DNA from: Rhizobium sp. 11515TR
GTDB lineage: Bacteria; Pseudomonadota; Alphaproteobacteria; Rhizobiales; Rhizobiaceae
Length of the DNA stretch: 64,000 bases
Reading direction: 5' to 3'
Assembly: GCF_002277895.1 (NCBI RefSeq)
Contig: NZ_CP022999.1
Span: 744,001 to 808,000 of the forward strand
The first letter of the stretch is position 1; every line of letters starts with the position of its first letter. A program made the position numbers and the translations under genes. Of the stretch, positions 1-9,081 are shown in pieces. Below the pieces are notes generated by a model. The model was given only the letters and a program-made list of their open reading frames with translations, had not been told where the DNA came from and did no database searches.

Positions 1-1670
1 GCTTCGCGCGAAACGAGGAAATAGCCTGTCGTGAGGATATCGATATTGCGGTTCCACATCGAAAGCTCGGTGCTCTCGATCGGCGCAGAAGACGCGATCC
101 CGGCGTTTGAGACCAGAATATCGACGCCGCCGAATTCGACGCAAGCCTCGGCAAAGGAGGAGATGACGGCATCTTCCTTGGTCACGTCGAGCTTGACGCT
201 GCGCACCGCATCCGCTCCGTATCTTTTGGCGAAATCGGCCTGTGTGCTCTCCAGCGCCGCCTGATCGATGTCAGCCAGAACCACACAAGCGCCCTCGCCC
301 ACCAGGCGTGCCGCCGTCGCACGGCCGATGCCGCCGGCGCCGCCGGTGACGAAAGCGACACGGCCGGCAAGGCTCTTCGGCTTCGGCATGCGCTGAAGCT
401 TCGCCTCTTCCAGCAGCCAATATTCGATATCGAAGGCTTCCTGCTCCGGCAGGCCCTGATATTCGGAAACCGTGGAGGCGCCGCGCATGACATTGATGGC
501 GTTGACATAGAACTCGCCGGCGATACGGGCCGTCGCCTTGTCGCGGGCAAAGGACAGCATGCCGACGCCGGGCACGAGGAAGATCACCGGGTTCGGATCG
601 CGCATGGCAGGCGAATTGTCATGCTTGCAATCATTGTAGTAGCGCGCGTAATCGGCGCGGTAATCTTCCAGCGCCTTGTCGAGACCGGCGATGACGGCAT
701 CGACATCGGGCTTGGTCGGGTCGAAATCGACGATCAACGGTCGGATCTTGGTGCGCAGGAAGTGATCCGGGCAGCTGGTGCCGAGCGCGCCGAGCGGACG
801 AAGGCTCTTCGAATTGACGAATTCGAGCACGGCATCCTGATCGTCGAAATCGCCGAGCTTGCGCTCGGCCTTGCCGATGCGGCCGCGGATCTCAGGCATC
901 AGCCGGGCAGCGATGGCGCGGCGCTCCGCCTGCGGCAGGCTCTGGGTAATGGCACCGCCGAAAATCGTCTTGCCTTCCGTCTTGGCGGCGAACCATTCGA
1001 TCGCCTTGTTGATGATCGCGAGCGTCAGCTCGTAGCATTCCTTGGCGTCGTTGGCCCAGGTGAAGAGACCATGGCTTTCGAGAACAACACCCTTGGCATT
1101 CGGATGCGCCTTGACGAAGGCTTCAAGATCGAGGCCGAGCTGGAAGCCGGGACGGCGCCAGGGCAGCCAGCCGATCTCGTCGCCGAAGATCTCGCGCGTC
1201 AGTTCGCGCGAATTCTTCGAAGCGGCGATGGCGATGATGGCATCCGGATGCATGTGGTCGACATGGGTGAACGGCACGAAGCCGTGCAGCGGCGTATCGA
1301 TCGAAGCGGCTCGGGCATTCAGATTAAAGGTGCAATGCGGCAGGAAGCCGACCATGCGATCCTCGTCGGCAACGCCCTGATAGATGTTCTTCAGGCTGTC
1401 GAGCTTGTCCTGATAAAGCGTAGCGAAACCGTCGAGCTTGATGGTGCCGACATCGCCGCCTGAGCCTTTGACCCAGAGCACCCTAACCTTCTCGCCGGAG
1501 AGCGGATCGGTTTCCATGACCTTGGCCGAGGTGTTGCCGCCGCCATAGTTGGTGATACGCTTGTCGGCACCGAGCAAATTCGACCGATAAAGCAGCTTGC
1601 CCGGCTCATCGAGTCCATCAGCATATGCATCATCCCAACGGTTCTTCAGAAGCTGAACGCCAGCCGCCAT
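1..1670 (-). CDS. rhaD: Bifunctional rhamnulose-1-phosphate aldolase / lactaldehyde dehydrogenase (partial)
   Basis: The reverse-strand frame opens at ATG 1668-1670 and stays open to the window edge, so the C-terminus is missing. The N-terminal ~400 residues form a class II aldolase/adducin domain with the typical GGGNTS segment. From about residue 425 an SDR Rossmann domain begins with TGGAGGIG. This fusion is the RhaD type known from Rhizobium leguminosarum, which cleaves rhamnulose-1-phosphate to DHAP and L-lactaldehyde and is thought to oxidise the aldehyde. It is divergent from rhaR, as in the characterised rha locus. A downstream rhaI isomerase would lie outside the window. Identity is secure from architecture and context. 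Confidence 0.93.
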   Translation of the reverse strand, partial: MAAGVQLLKNRWDDAYADGLDEPGKLLYRSNLLGADKRITNYGGGNTSAKVMETDPLSGEKVRVLWVKGSGGDVGTIKLDGFATLYQDKLDSLKNIYQGVADEDRMVGFLPHCTFNLNARAASIDTPLHGFVPFTHVDHMHPDAIIAIAASKNSRELTREIFGDEIGWLPWRRPGFQLGLDLEAFVKAHPNAKGVVLESHGLFTWANDAKECYELTLAIINKAIEWFAAKTEGKTIFGGAITQSLPQAERRAIAARLMPEIRGRIGKAERKLGDFDDQDAVLEFVNSKSLRPLGALGTSCPDHFLRTKIRPLIVDFDPTKPDVDAVIAGLDKALEDYRADYARYYNDCKHDNSPAMRDPNPVIFLVPGVGMLSFARDKATARIAGEFYVNAINVMRGASTVSEYQGLPEQEAFDIEYWLLEEAKLQRMPKPKSLAGRVAFVTGGAGGIGRATAARLVGEGACVVLADIDQAALESTQADFAKRYGADAVRSVKLDVTKEDAVISSFAEACVEFGGVDILVSNAGIASSAPIESTELSMWNRNIDILTTGYFLVSRE

Positions 1671-1737
1671 GTCATCCTCCCTTGAAATCAAGTCTTTCGG
1701 GCGGACCGGATCATGATGGCGCCGCCCTTTGTGAGCA

Positions 1738-1858
1738 GGGTATCGCTCACGTATAGTCACCTTGTCAATCGAAAACGATCAAATTCGATAATGTTGCGAT
1801 GCAATATGAAAGTTTATGATCGTTTGTGATTGACACATTGTCATATTTGCGAAATAAC
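1738..1858. promoter_or_regulatory. Divergent rhaD/rhaR promoter region with paired DeoR half-sites
   Basis: The 207-bp gap between rhaD and rhaR holds an inverted pair, AAACGATCA at 1773-1781 and TGATCGTTT at 1817-1825, 44 bp apart centre to centre (about four helical turns). Each arm abuts a TTGACA-like -35: on the minus strand at 1763-1768 for rhaD, with a weak GATACC -10 near 1738-1743, and on the plus strand at 1830-1835 for rhaR, with a weak -10 near 1853-1858. The likely binder is RhaR. The sites are seen directly; the function is inferred. Confidence 0.5.
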
Positions 1859-1877
1859 CGCCGACAAGGAGGAGCCA

Positions 1878-2690
1878 ATGCACGAACGCGAACGCCATCG
1901 CATTATCCTGAGCGCCGTACAGGAAAAGTCTGTCGTGACGATTCAGGATATTACCGAGCTGACCGAGGCTTCGGAAGCGACGATACGCCGTGATATCGCT
2001 GCCCTGCATGTGCAGGGAAAGATCCGGCGTGTGCGCGGCGGAGCGGAATCGATCCATCCTCCGCAGCTTGGGAATCTGGCGGCGCGGCCTTTTCGTGTAT
2101 CCGAAGCCGTCAACATCGATAGGAAGCGCGCAATTGCGCGCAAGGCCGCCGAACTCTGCAATCCCGGCGACGCCATTATCATCAATGGCGGTACGACGAC
2201 ATTCCAGCTGGTTCACTATATCTCGGCCTTCCGGCTGCAGGTAATGACCAATTCCTTTGCCATCGCCGAACACCTGGTCAAGCATTCGAAGAACAACGTG
2301 ACGGTGCCGGGCGGCGCGATCTATCGCGAACAAAGCCTGATCCTCTCGCCTTTCGACAACGATACGATCCGGAATTTCTATGCGCGGCGCATGTTCGTTG
2401 GTGCACAGGGCGTCGGCCCGCTCGGCGTCATGGAAGCCGACGCGCTTGTCATCCAGAGCGAACAGAAGCTCATGCGTCAGGCCGACGAACTCGTCGTCAT
2501 GGTCGATTCGAGCAAATTCCGTCAGCGCTCCAGCCTGATCCTTTGTCCGCTTGAGCAGGTCTCGACCATCATTACGGATGACGGCGTTTCCGCCGACACG
2601 GTCCGCATGATCGAGGATGCGGGCATTTCGCTCATTATTGCAAATGTTTCGGCTCAGGCCGAGGAGGAAGATTCCCCGTCGGTCGCATGA
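1878..2690 (+). CDS. rhaR: DeoR-family regulator of rhamnose catabolism
   Basis: The protein has 270 residues. An N-terminal DeoR winged helix-turn-helix (about residues 5-58, ending in the family's RRVRGGA segment) is followed by a DeoR sensor domain related to sugar-phosphate isomerases (NGGTTTFQ, later VDSSKF). An in-frame start exists 48 bp upstream, but ATG 1878 is preceded by a strong AAGGAGG at 1866-1872 and begins where DeoR proteins begin. It heads the rhaRSTPQUK operon. In R. leguminosarum RhaR is the negative regulator of this locus; the ligand is probably a rhamnose intermediate. Confidence 0.9.
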   Translation: MHERERHRIILSAVQEKSVVTIQDITELTEASEATIRRDIAALHVQGKIRRVRGGAESIHPPQLGNLAARPFRVSEAVNIDRKRAIARKAAELCNPGDAIIINGGTTTFQLVHYISAFRLQVMTNSFAIAEHLVKHSKNNVTVPGGAIYREQSLILSPFDNDTIRNFYARRMFVGAQGVGPLGVMEADALVIQSEQKLMRQADELVVMVDSSKFRQRSSLILCPLEQVSTIITDDGVSADTVRMIEDAGISLIIANVSAQAEEEDSPSVA

Positions 2691-2743
2691 GACGCGCGGC
2701 TCAGGCGGGGTGAGCATGCCTATTAACTTTGGGAGGAAGTGAC

Positions 2744-3739
2744 ATGAATATTGCAAAGAAACTGGCGATCGGCGTCGCGCTCGCCGCCACGCTTTTCGCC
2801 GGCGCGGCCAGTGCAAAGGACATCAAGATCGGTCTCGTGGTGAAGTCGTTGGGCAACGGCTTCTTCGAAGCCGCCAACAAGGGCGCACAGGAAGCCGCAA
2901 AGGATCTCGGCGGCGTGCAGGTGATCTACACCGGACCGACCTCGACCACGGCCGAAGGCCAGATCGAAGTCATCAACTCGTTGATCGCGCAGGGCGTCGA
3001 TGCCATCGCGATTTCGGCAAATGACCCCGATGCAGTCGTCCCGGCTCTCAAGAAGGCCACCCAGCGCGGCATCAAGGTGATCTCCTGGGATTCCGGTGTC
3101 GCCAAGGCCGGCCGCATCCTGCAGCTGAACCCCTCGTCCAACGAGCTGATCGGCAAGATGTGCCTGACGCTCGCCAAGGATCACCTCGACGGCGGCAAGG
3201 GCAACTTCGCCATCCTGTCGGCCACGACGACGTCGACGAACCAAAACATCTGGATCGGCGAGATGAAGAAGCAGCTGAAGGATTTCCCGGGCCTCAACCT
3301 GGTGACAACGGTCTATGGCGACGACCTCTCGGACAAGAGCTATCGTGAAGCCCAAGGCCTTTTGACCTCGCATCCGGAAGTCAAGGTCATCGTCGCTCCG
3401 ACGACGGTCGGCGTGCTCGCCGCTTCGCAGGCCGTCAAGGATGCCGGCAAGATCGGCCAGGTCTACGTGACCGGTCTCGGCCTGCCGTCCGAAATGGCCG
3501 GCGCCATCAAGTCCGGTGCAACGAAGGAATTTGCGATCTGGAACCCGATCGATCTCGGCTATTCCGCAACGCAGATCGCCTATCGCCTCGTCAAGGGCGA
3601 GACCGACGGCAAACCCGGCAGCGAGATCAATGCCGGCCGCATGGGCAAGATCAAGGTTGGCGAAAACGGCGAAGCCGCCATGGCCGATCCGTTCGTCTAC
3701 AACGCTTCGAACATCGATCAGTTCTCCAAGGTTTTCTGA
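2744..3739 (+). CDS. rhaS: Rhamnose ABC transporter substrate-binding protein
   Basis: A 331-residue periplasmic sugar-binding protein of the peripla_BP_4/RbsB family. Residues 1-23 are a Sec signal peptide with a likely cleavage after GAASA. The mature protein starts DIKIGLVVKS, typical for sugar-binding lipid-free SBPs. A TTG 15 bp upstream is in frame, but ATG 2744 follows GGGAGG at 2731-2736. It sits between rhaR and the ATPase gene, and delivers L-rhamnose to RhaPQ. A stable hairpin follows the stop codon, which often keeps SBP transcripts more abundant than those of the membrane components. Confidence 0.92.
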   Translation: MNIAKKLAIGVALAATLFAGAASAKDIKIGLVVKSLGNGFFEAANKGAQEAAKDLGGVQVIYTGPTSTTAEGQIEVINSLIAQGVDAIAISANDPDAVVPALKKATQRGIKVISWDSGVAKAGRILQLNPSSNELIGKMCLTLAKDHLDGGKGNFAILSATTTSTNQNIWIGEMKKQLKDFPGLNLVTTVYGDDLSDKSYREAQGLLTSHPEVKVIVAPTTVGVLAASQAVKDAGKIGQVYVTGLGLPSEMAGAIKSGATKEFAIWNPIDLGYSATQIAYRLVKGETDGKPGSEINAGRMGKIKVGENGEAAMADPFVYNASNIDQFSKVF

Positions 3740-3761
3740 TCGAAAATCGAACTCGCAGCTC

Positions 3762-3783
3762 TCCGGCGGCATCAGCCGCCGGA
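3762..3783 (+). repeat. Intercistronic hairpin rhaS-rhaT
   Basis: A perfect 9-bp stem, TCCGGCGGC and GCCGCCGGA, encloses the four-base loop ATCA, 23 bp after the rhaS stop. No proper T-run follows, so a role in 3' end protection or partial attenuation is more likely than full termination. Confidence 0.6.
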
Positions 3784-3812
3784 CCTGGTTTCATTGATCC
3801 GGTACATTGCTG

Positions 3813-5348
3813 ATGACCACAGTCCTTCAACGCTCCATCGCGGACGCACCAGCCGCGAACAATCAGGCCATTCTGGAAATGCGGGGCATTTCCCAGATCT
3901 TTCCAGGCGTGAAAGCGCTGGATGGCGTCAGCATTTCGCTCTATCCCGGCAAGGTGACCGCGCTGATCGGCGAGAACGGCGCGGGCAAATCGACCCTCGT
4001 GAAGATTTTGACCGGCATCTATCGTCCGAATGAAGGCGAGATCCTCGTCGACGGCAAACCAACGGCTTTCGCCAATGCACAAGCCGCGATCGATGCCGGC
4101 GTCACGGCTATTCATCAGGAAACCGTACTCTTCGACGAGTTGACAGTTGCCGAAAACATCTTCCTCGGCCATGCGCCGCGCACGTCCTGGCGCACCATCG
4201 ACTGGAAGACGATGAACAGCCGCTCGAGGGAACTTCTGCAATCGCTGGAAAGCGCCATCGATCCCACGACCCGATTGAAAGACCTCTCCATCGCGCAGCG
4301 CCATCTTGTGGCAATCGCACGCGCTCTGTCGATCGAGGCCCGCATCGTCATCATGGACGAACCCACAGCAGCCCTTTCCCGCAAGGAGATCGACGATCTC
4401 TTCCGCATCGTCGAAGGATTGAAGGCGAAGGGTAAAGCGATCCTCTTCATCAGCCACAAGTTCGATGAGCTCTATGAAATCGCCGATAATTTCGTCGTCT
4501 TCCGCGACGGTCGTGCCGTCGGTCACGGCGAACTGAAGTCGACGCCGCAGGACGAGATCGTCCGCATGATGGTCGGTCGCGACGTCAAGGATGCTTTCCC
4601 GAAAGTGCCCGTCACGATCGGCGACACTGTTCTTGAAGTCGACAAATACTGTCATCGCACCGAATTCCGCGACATTTCTTTCAAGCTCAGGCGGGGCGAG
4701 ATCCTTGGCGTTTACGGGCTGATCGGCGCCGGACGATCGGAGCTTTGCCAATCGCTCTTCGGCATCACCAAACCGCTGTCCGGGCGCCTGACGCTCGACG
4801 GACAGGAAATCCAGGTACGTTCGCCGCAGGATGCCATTGCCGCCGGCATCGTCTACGTGCCGGAAGAGCGTGGCCGCCACGGCCTGGCGCTGCCGATGCC
4901 GATCTATCAGAACATGTCGCTACCCTCCCTCGGACGCACCTCGCGCAAAGGCTTCCTGAAGGCGGCCAACGAATTCGCTCTCGCCCGCAAATACGCTGAA
5001 CGGCTGGATTTGCGCGCGGCCGCGCTTTCCGTGCCTGTGGGAACGCTCTCCGGCGGCAACCAGCAGAAGGTGGTCATCGGCAAGTGGCTGGCGACGCAGC
5101 CGAAGATCATCATTCTGGATGAACCCACCAAGGGGATCGATATAGGCTCGAAGGCTGCCGTCCACGGCTTCATCAGCGAGCTGGCGGCCGAAGGCCTCAG
5201 CATCATCATGATCTCCTCCGAACTGCCCGAGATTCTTGGCATGTCGGATCGCGTGCTGGTCATGAAGGAGGGTCTGTCCGCTGGCCTTTTCGAGCGCGAA
5301 GGTTTGACGCCGGAAACCTTGGTGCGCGCCGCCACGGGAAATGCATAA
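3813..5348 (+). CDS. rhaT: Rhamnose ABC transporter ATPase (two NBDs)
   Basis: A sugar-type ABC ATPase of 511 residues with two nucleotide-binding domains. NBD1 has Walker A GENGAGKST, signature LSIAQRH and Walker B MDEPTAAL. NBD2 has the degenerate P-loop GLIGAGRSE usual in this family, an intact LSGGNQQK signature and LDEPTKGID. The frame also contains TTG 3807, but ATG 3813 is preferred. It powers RhaPQ at the cytoplasmic face. The 3' end almost touches rhaP, consistent with one operon. Confidence 0.92.
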   Translation: MTTVLQRSIADAPAANNQAILEMRGISQIFPGVKALDGVSISLYPGKVTALIGENGAGKSTLVKILTGIYRPNEGEILVDGKPTAFANAQAAIDAGVTAIHQETVLFDELTVAENIFLGHAPRTSWRTIDWKTMNSRSRELLQSLESAIDPTTRLKDLSIAQRHLVAIARALSIEARIVIMDEPTAALSRKEIDDLFRIVEGLKAKGKAILFISHKFDELYEIADNFVVFRDGRAVGHGELKSTPQDEIVRMMVGRDVKDAFPKVPVTIGDTVLEVDKYCHRTEFRDISFKLRRGEILGVYGLIGAGRSELCQSLFGITKPLSGRLTLDGQEIQVRSPQDAIAAGIVYVPEERGRHGLALPMPIYQNMSLPSLGRTSRKGFLKAANEFALARKYAERLDLRAAALSVPVGTLSGGNQQKVVIGKWLATQPKIIILDEPTKGIDIGSKAAVHGFISELAAEGLSIIMISSELPEILGMSDRVLVMKEGLSAGLFEREGLTPETLVRAATGNA

Positions 5349-5358
5349 GGAGAGCCGG

Positions 5359-6363
5359 ATGCCACGCATCCTCAAAAAGCGCGAAACACTGCTCGCCGTT
5401 ATCATCGTCATAATGATTGCCGGTTTCGCAACGCGTGCGGCCGGCTTTGCCGAGCCCAGCAATCTTGCCAATATCTTCAACGACACCTCGATCCTCATCA
5501 TCCTGGCGCTTGCCCAGATGACGGTCATCCTGACGAAATCGATCGATCTGTCCGTTGCCGCCAATCTGGCGCTGACAGGCATGGCAGTTGCGATGCTGAA
5601 CGCAGGCTACCCCGATATTCCGCTGATCGCACTCGTCATCACGGCAATCCTGATGGGTGCGGTTCTCGGCGCCATCAATGGCTATCTCGTCTGGGCGCTG
5701 GAAATCCCGCCGATCGTCGTCACGCTCGGTACCCTGACGATCTATCGCGGTATGGCATTCGTTCTTTCAGGCGGCGCCTGGGTCAACGCGCACCAGTTCA
5801 CGCCGATCTTCCTGAACGTGCCGCGCACGCCGCTTCTCGGCCTGCCGGTACTTGCCTGGATCGGCATCGCGATCGTGCTGATGATGTATCTGGTGCTGCG
5901 CTATACGCAGTTCGGCCGCTCGGCCTATGCGAGCGGCGGCAATCCAGTTGCCGCCGTCTATGCCGGTATCGACGTCGGCTGGACGCGCTTCCTCGCCTTC
6001 GTTCTGTCCGGCGCGCTCGCCGGTCTCAGCGGCTATCTCTGGGTCTCGCGCTATGCGGTGGCCTATGTCGATATCGCCAATGGGTTCGAGCTCGATAGCG
6101 TGGCGGCCTGCGTCATCGGCGGCATTTCGATCGCCGGTGGCGTCGGTTCGGTCGCCGGCGCGGTCTTGGGTGCCCTGTTCCTCGGCGTCATCAAGAACGC
6201 ACTTCCGGTCATCGGCATCTCGCCGTTCACGCAAATGGCGATTTCAGGCACCGTCATCATTCTTGCCGTCGTCTTCAACGCCCGGCGCGAACGCAACCGC
6301 GGCCGCATCATTCTGCGCGATCAGGCCGCGAAGGACACCGCCAGCCAGGGAGCACACGCATGA
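5359..6363 (+). CDS. rhaP: Rhamnose ABC transporter permease
   Basis: A 334-residue inner-membrane permease of the RbsC/BPD_transp_2 family with about eight to ten hydrophobic segments and the family's TKSIDLSV and PPIVVTLGT motifs. ATG 5341 overlaps rhaT, but ATG 5359 has AAGGAGAG seven bases upstream and gives the usual short N-terminus before the first membrane helix. It overlaps rhaQ by four bases (ATGA). It forms the translocation pore with RhaQ. Confidence 0.9.
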   Translation: MPRILKKRETLLAVIIVIMIAGFATRAAGFAEPSNLANIFNDTSILIILALAQMTVILTKSIDLSVAANLALTGMAVAMLNAGYPDIPLIALVITAILMGAVLGAINGYLVWALEIPPIVVTLGTLTIYRGMAFVLSGGAWVNAHQFTPIFLNVPRTPLLGLPVLAWIGIAIVLMMYLVLRYTQFGRSAYASGGNPVAAVYAGIDVGWTRFLAFVLSGALAGLSGYLWVSRYAVAYVDIANGFELDSVAACVIGGISIAGGVGSVAGAVLGALFLGVIKNALPVIGISPFTQMAISGTVIILAVVFNARRERNRGRIILRDQAAKDTASQGAHA

Positions 6364-7376
6364 GCAACGGTTCGCAAGCGGTAACCGCGGAAAAGCGCGT
6401 CATTCCGGATCGCCTCGGCACGCCTTTCAAGCGCATCATGGCGAGCTGGGAAACGCTGCTTTTCGGCGTCGCGGTCGCGATCTTCATCTTCAATTCGCTG
6501 GCTTCGCCCTATTTCCTCGATCCCTTCAATCTCTCGGACGCGACCTTCAACTTCACCGAAAAGGCGATGATCGCCTTTGCCATGGCGCTCCTCGTCATCG
6601 CTGGCGAAATCGACCTCTCGGTCGCAGCCATCATCGCGCTCGCCTCGACGGCCATGGGGGCCGCGGCGCAACTGGGCGTCGATACGCCCGGCCTCGTTGC
6701 CATCGGTATCGGCGTCGGCCTCGTCTGCGGCATCTTCAACGGATTGCTCGTTTCCGTGCTGAAGCTGCCATCGATCGTCGTCACCATCGGCACGATGAGC
6801 CTGTTTCGCGGCATTTCCTATATCGTTCTCGGCGATCAAGCCTATGGCAACTATCCGGATAGTTTTGCCTATTTCGGCCAGGGCTATGTCGTCTGGGTCT
6901 TCTCGTTCGAATTCGTGCTCTTCATCGTGCTGGCGATCACCTTCGCGATCCTGCTGCATGCGACGAATTTCGGCCGGCAGGTCTATACGATCGGCAACAA
7001 TGATTTCGCCGCACGCTTCTCGGGCATTCCGGTGGAGCGGGTCAAATTCATCCTGTTTCTCTTGACCGGCATCATGAGCGGTATCGCCGCCGTGTGCCTC
7101 ACGTCGCGCCTCGGCTCCACGCGCCCTTCGATCGCTCTTGGCTGGGAGCTGGAAGTGGTCACCATGGTCGTGCTCGGCGGCGTGTCGATCCTCGGCGGCT
7201 CAGGCACGATCGGCGGTGTCGTCATCGCCGCCTTTGTCATGGGCCTCGTCACCTTCGGCCTCGGCCTGCTCAATGTTCCCGGCATCGTCATGTCGATCTT
7301 CATCGGCCTCCTCCTCATCATCACCATCGCGCTGCCGATCGTGGCAAGGCGCATCAGGACCATGAGCTCCAAATGA
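6360..7376 (+). CDS. rhaQ: Rhamnose ABC transporter permease
   Basis: A second RbsC-family permease of 338 residues, paralogous to the preceding gene. It has a ~40-residue cytosolic N-terminus, multiple membrane helices, GEIDLSVAAI and PSIVVTIGT motifs and a C-terminal basic tail. It starts in the ATGA overlap with rhaP and ends in an ATGA overlap with rhaU, so translation is probably coupled. It is the partner subunit of the rhamnose channel. Confidence 0.9.
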   Translation: MSNGSQAVTAEKRVIPDRLGTPFKRIMASWETLLFGVAVAIFIFNSLASPYFLDPFNLSDATFNFTEKAMIAFAMALLVIAGEIDLSVAAIIALASTAMGAAAQLGVDTPGLVAIGIGVGLVCGIFNGLLVSVLKLPSIVVTIGTMSLFRGISYIVLGDQAYGNYPDSFAYFGQGYVVWVFSFEFVLFIVLAITFAILLHATNFGRQVYTIGNNDFAARFSGIPVERVKFILFLLTGIMSGIAAVCLTSRLGSTRPSIALGWELEVVTMVVLGGVSILGGSGTIGGVVIAAFVMGLVTFGLGLLNVPGIVMSIFIGLLLIITIALPIVARRIRTMSSK

Positions 7377-7699
7377 CCGCTGCTCTCGAACGCCACGCCT
7401 TCAAGATGACGCTCAATCCAGGCATGGAAGCGGAATACCGGAAGCGGCATGATGAAATCTGGCCCGAGCTGGTCGATCTGCTGCATCAGGCCGGCGTCAG
7501 CGATTATTCCATCCATCTCGACCGCGAGACGAATACGCTTTTCGGTGTGCTGACCCGGCCGAAAGATCACACGATGGCCAGCCTGCCCGCACATCCCGTC
7601 ATGAAGAAATGGTGGGCGCATATGGCGGATATCATGGCGACCAATCCCGATAATTCGCCCATCCAAAGCGATCTCGTCACGGTCTTTCATCTGCCATGA
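7373..7699 (+). CDS. rhaU: L-rhamnose mutarotase
   Basis: A 108-residue protein of the RhaM/RhaU mutarotase family, which interconverts the alpha and beta anomers of L-rhamnose. The sequence has the family's start (F..TLNPGMEAEYRKRHDEIWPEL), the YSIHLD segment and the MKKWWAHMADIM helix. Length matches the ~104-residue family norm. A longer in-frame opening upstream lies wholly inside rhaQ and is not used. The gene overlaps rhaQ and rhaK by four bases each. Confidence 0.93.
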   Translation: MTAALERHAFKMTLNPGMEAEYRKRHDEIWPELVDLLHQAGVSDYSIHLDRETNTLFGVLTRPKDHTMASLPAHPVMKKWWAHMADIMATNPDNSPIQSDLVTVFHLP

Positions 7700-9081
7700 A
7701 CAGCGAGACAGTCTACCGCCACATCGCCGTGATCGACATCGGCAAGACCAACGCCAAAGTCGTTGTGCTGGATGCCGGGACCGGTGCCGAGATTGCGGCC
7801 GTCAGGACCGCAAACAGCGTCCTGAAGTCAGGTCCTTACCCGCATTACGATATCGAAAGCCTATGGCGCTTCATCATCGAGGCGTTGAAGGGCTTTGCAG
7901 CCACGCCCGGCTTCGATGCCATATCAATCACCACCCATGGCGCATCCGCCGTGATGCTTTCAGCCGATGGCAGCCTTGCGTTGCCGGTTCTCGACTATGA
8001 GCATGGCTATCCCCAAGCCGTTCAGGATGCCTATGCGCAAGTGCGCCCGGCTTTTGCCGAAACCTTTTCGCCGCGGCTATCCGGTGGCCTGAACGTCGGC
8101 GCGCAGATCCATTATCTGAAAATTACTTTCCCGGCGGATTTCGCTCGTGTCGCGACGATCCTGACCTATCCGCAATATTGGACGTTTCGCCTGACCGGCG
8201 TTGCCGCCAACGAGGTGACCTCGCTTGGCTGTCACACGGATCTCTGGAATCCAACCACCCAAAACTATTCGTCTCTGGTCGACGCGCTTGGCATTCGCGG
8301 GCTGATGGCGCCGGTCCGTTCAGCTTTCGAAGCACTTGGGCCGGTCCTGCCAGCACTTAGCGAAGAGATCGGACTAACAAAATCGGTGCCCGCCTATTGT
8401 GGCATTCACGACTCCAACGCTTCACTGCTGCCGCATCTGGTCGAGAACGAAGCACCTTTCGCCGTCGTCTCGACGGGAACCTGGGTGATCAGTTTCGGCG
8501 TCGGCGGCGATCTCGATCATCTCGATCCCGCTCGCGATACCCTTGCCAATATCGATGCCTATGGCCGCGCCGTGCCGTCTTCCCGCTTCATGGGTGGCCG
8601 CGAGTTCGAGATTCTGGCAGCGGAAATCGGTATTGCATCCCATGAAGCAATCGAAGCCGCGTTGGAACCGGTGATCGAGAAAGGCCTCATGCTACTGCCC
8701 AACGTCGTTGACGGATCGGGACCCTTTCCCGGCCAGACGCGACGCTGGATCGGGGATATCTCCGTGAGCAAGGCCGAACGGCTCGCAGCCGTCAGCCTCT
8801 ATCTCGCGCTGATGACGGAAGCCTGCCTCGATCTGATCGGCGCCAAAGGACCGGTCTTCGTCGAAGGTCCCTTTGCGCTCAATCGCCCCTACCTCACTGC
8901 CCTCTCTGCCTTGACGAGCACCGATGTCATCGCACTAGCGAGTTCGACCGGTACCAGCCAGGGTGCCGCCTTGCTGGCAGGGATAAGACCCATCAGTGCC
9001 GCGGATAGCCCGCCTGTTCGCGCGGAACTGCCGGGGTTGGCGCGCTATCGGCAGTCCTGGCGCGAGGCCATGATCTCCTAA
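7696..9081 (+). CDS. rhaK: Rhamnulokinase-type FGGY carbohydrate kinase
   Basis: A 461-residue FGGY-family kinase. The phosphate-1 motif (IDIGKTNAKVVVLD) is at about residue 14, and an ATP-binding GTWVISFG segment lies near residue 260. It phosphorylates rhamnulose before RhaD cleavage. In R. leguminosarum bv. trifolii, rhamnose transport through RhaSTPQ was shown to depend on RhaK, so the kinase may also gate uptake here. It is the last gene of the operon and its stop overlaps the convergent kinase gene by four bases. Confidence 0.9.
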   Translation: MNSETVYRHIAVIDIGKTNAKVVVLDAGTGAEIAAVRTANSVLKSGPYPHYDIESLWRFIIEALKGFAATPGFDAISITTHGASAVMLSADGSLALPVLDYEHGYPQAVQDAYAQVRPAFAETFSPRLSGGLNVGAQIHYLKITFPADFARVATILTYPQYWTFRLTGVAANEVTSLGCHTDLWNPTTQNYSSLVDALGIRGLMAPVRSAFEALGPVLPALSEEIGLTKSVPAYCGIHDSNASLLPHLVENEAPFAVVSTGTWVISFGVGGDLDHLDPARDTLANIDAYGRAVPSSRFMGGREFEILAAEIGIASHEAIEAALEPVIEKGLMLLPNVVDGSGPFPGQTRRWIGDISVSKAERLAAVSLYLALMTEACLDLIGAKGPVFVEGPFALNRPYLTALSALTSTDVIALASSTGTSQGAALLAGIRPISAADSPPVRAELPGLARYRQSWREAMIS

